Below, one piece after another: positions 46,404 through 46,550 of a stretch of DNA of 46,550 nt. Position numbers and translations under genes: made by a program. Source of the DNA: Clostridia bacterium (GTDB lineage Bacteria > Bacillota > Clostridia > Oscillospirales > Acutalibacteraceae); NCBI GenBank assembly GCA_017516315.1, contig JAFXDE010000017.1, positions 1 through 46,550 of the forward strand. The letters run 5' to 3'. The notes beneath the pieces are model-generated. The model did not search any database, was not told the DNA's origin, and saw only the letters and a list, made by a program, of their open reading frames with translations. Position 1 is the first letter of the stretch. Each line of letters begins with the position of its first letter.

Positions 46404-46550
46404 ATGAAGAAAGACCGCTTTGAATTATTCGCTAAAATAAGCCTGTGGATAACAGGATATTATTTCTTTTCCAACCTGATCAGTATTCCTTTATGGTGGG
46501 GAACAGCAATATCAGATTTTTTTGGCTACCTTATATATATACCCTTTACC
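46404..46550 (+). CDS. Membrane protein, 3' partial
   Basis: An ATG at 46404 with GGGGTGAT upstream opens a frame to the window edge, 49 codons. It starts with a charged stretch (MKKDRFELFAKI) followed by aromatic, hydrophobic residues (ISLWITGYYFF, SNLISIPLWWG), probably membrane helices. It follows the acetyltransferase by 12 bases. Too short to identify. Confidence 0.65.
   Translation, partial: MKKDRFELFAKISLWITGYYFFSNLISIPLWWGTAISDFFGYLIYIPFT

Overview
The window is about 46.5 kb from a low-to-mid-GC, Gram-positive Clostridia genome. The best guess is a gut Ruminococcaceae/Oscillospirales-type bacterium. This rests on consensus sigma-A promoters (TTGACA-17-TATAAT), strong AGGAGG ribosome sites, a T-box upstream of valS, a meso-DAP-type MurE (DNPR motif), PASTA-containing transpeptidase, PKTGD-type wall anchor and several Thr-rich, FN3 or DUF4474-like secreted proteins. 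This is inference from protein style; no rRNA or other taxonomic marker lies in the window.

Layout. 1-2615: 3' part of a giant Cys/Gly-His repeat surface protein, with a 228-bp tandem repeat and an unusual C-terminal CxC/helix/CxCGxxHY tail. 2776-9192: an F-type ATP synthase operon (atpI-B-E-F-[b'-delta-alpha fusion]-G-D-C). 9286-11454 (minus): an XRE regulator and a DusB-like tRNA dihydrouridine synthase. 11532-12869: a metal-efflux pair (ArsR-type repressor plus CDF transporter) with a clear promoter and operator. 12926-15514: polA. 15803-29497: a division and cell-wall (dcw) cluster: mraZ, rsmH, ftsL (frameshifted), PASTA-PBP, murE, mraY, ftsW, murG, murA, ftsQ/divIB and ftsZ. 29671-42423: secreted or surface proteins (three DUF4474-like paralogues, a PKTGD-anchored protein, a PPC/FN3 protein) interspersed with a D-2-hydroxyacid dehydrogenase, a TVP38-like membrane protein, a galactokinase-like kinase, asnS and an aspartate-type aminotransferase. 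42500-45438: a T-box-controlled valS, split by a one-base frameshift. 45551-end: small membrane proteins and a GNAT acetyltransferase.

Most notable: the ATP synthase operon encodes one 736-residue polypeptide that reads, in order, an N-terminal membrane helix with a b-like stalk, the C-terminal beta domain of delta (without delta's N-terminal helical domain), and a full-length alpha subunit. Alpha is present three times per F1 but the stalk once, so this raises a stoichiometry problem. An in-frame ATG at 5183 would release a normal-sized alpha of 501 residues. Other points of interest are the three DUF4474-like paralogues within 8 kb with different N-terminal carriers, the unnamed C-terminal tail of the first protein, a probable MraZ operator, and two essential genes (ftsL, valS) that each lack one base. 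The two missing bases point either to sequence errors or to recoding.
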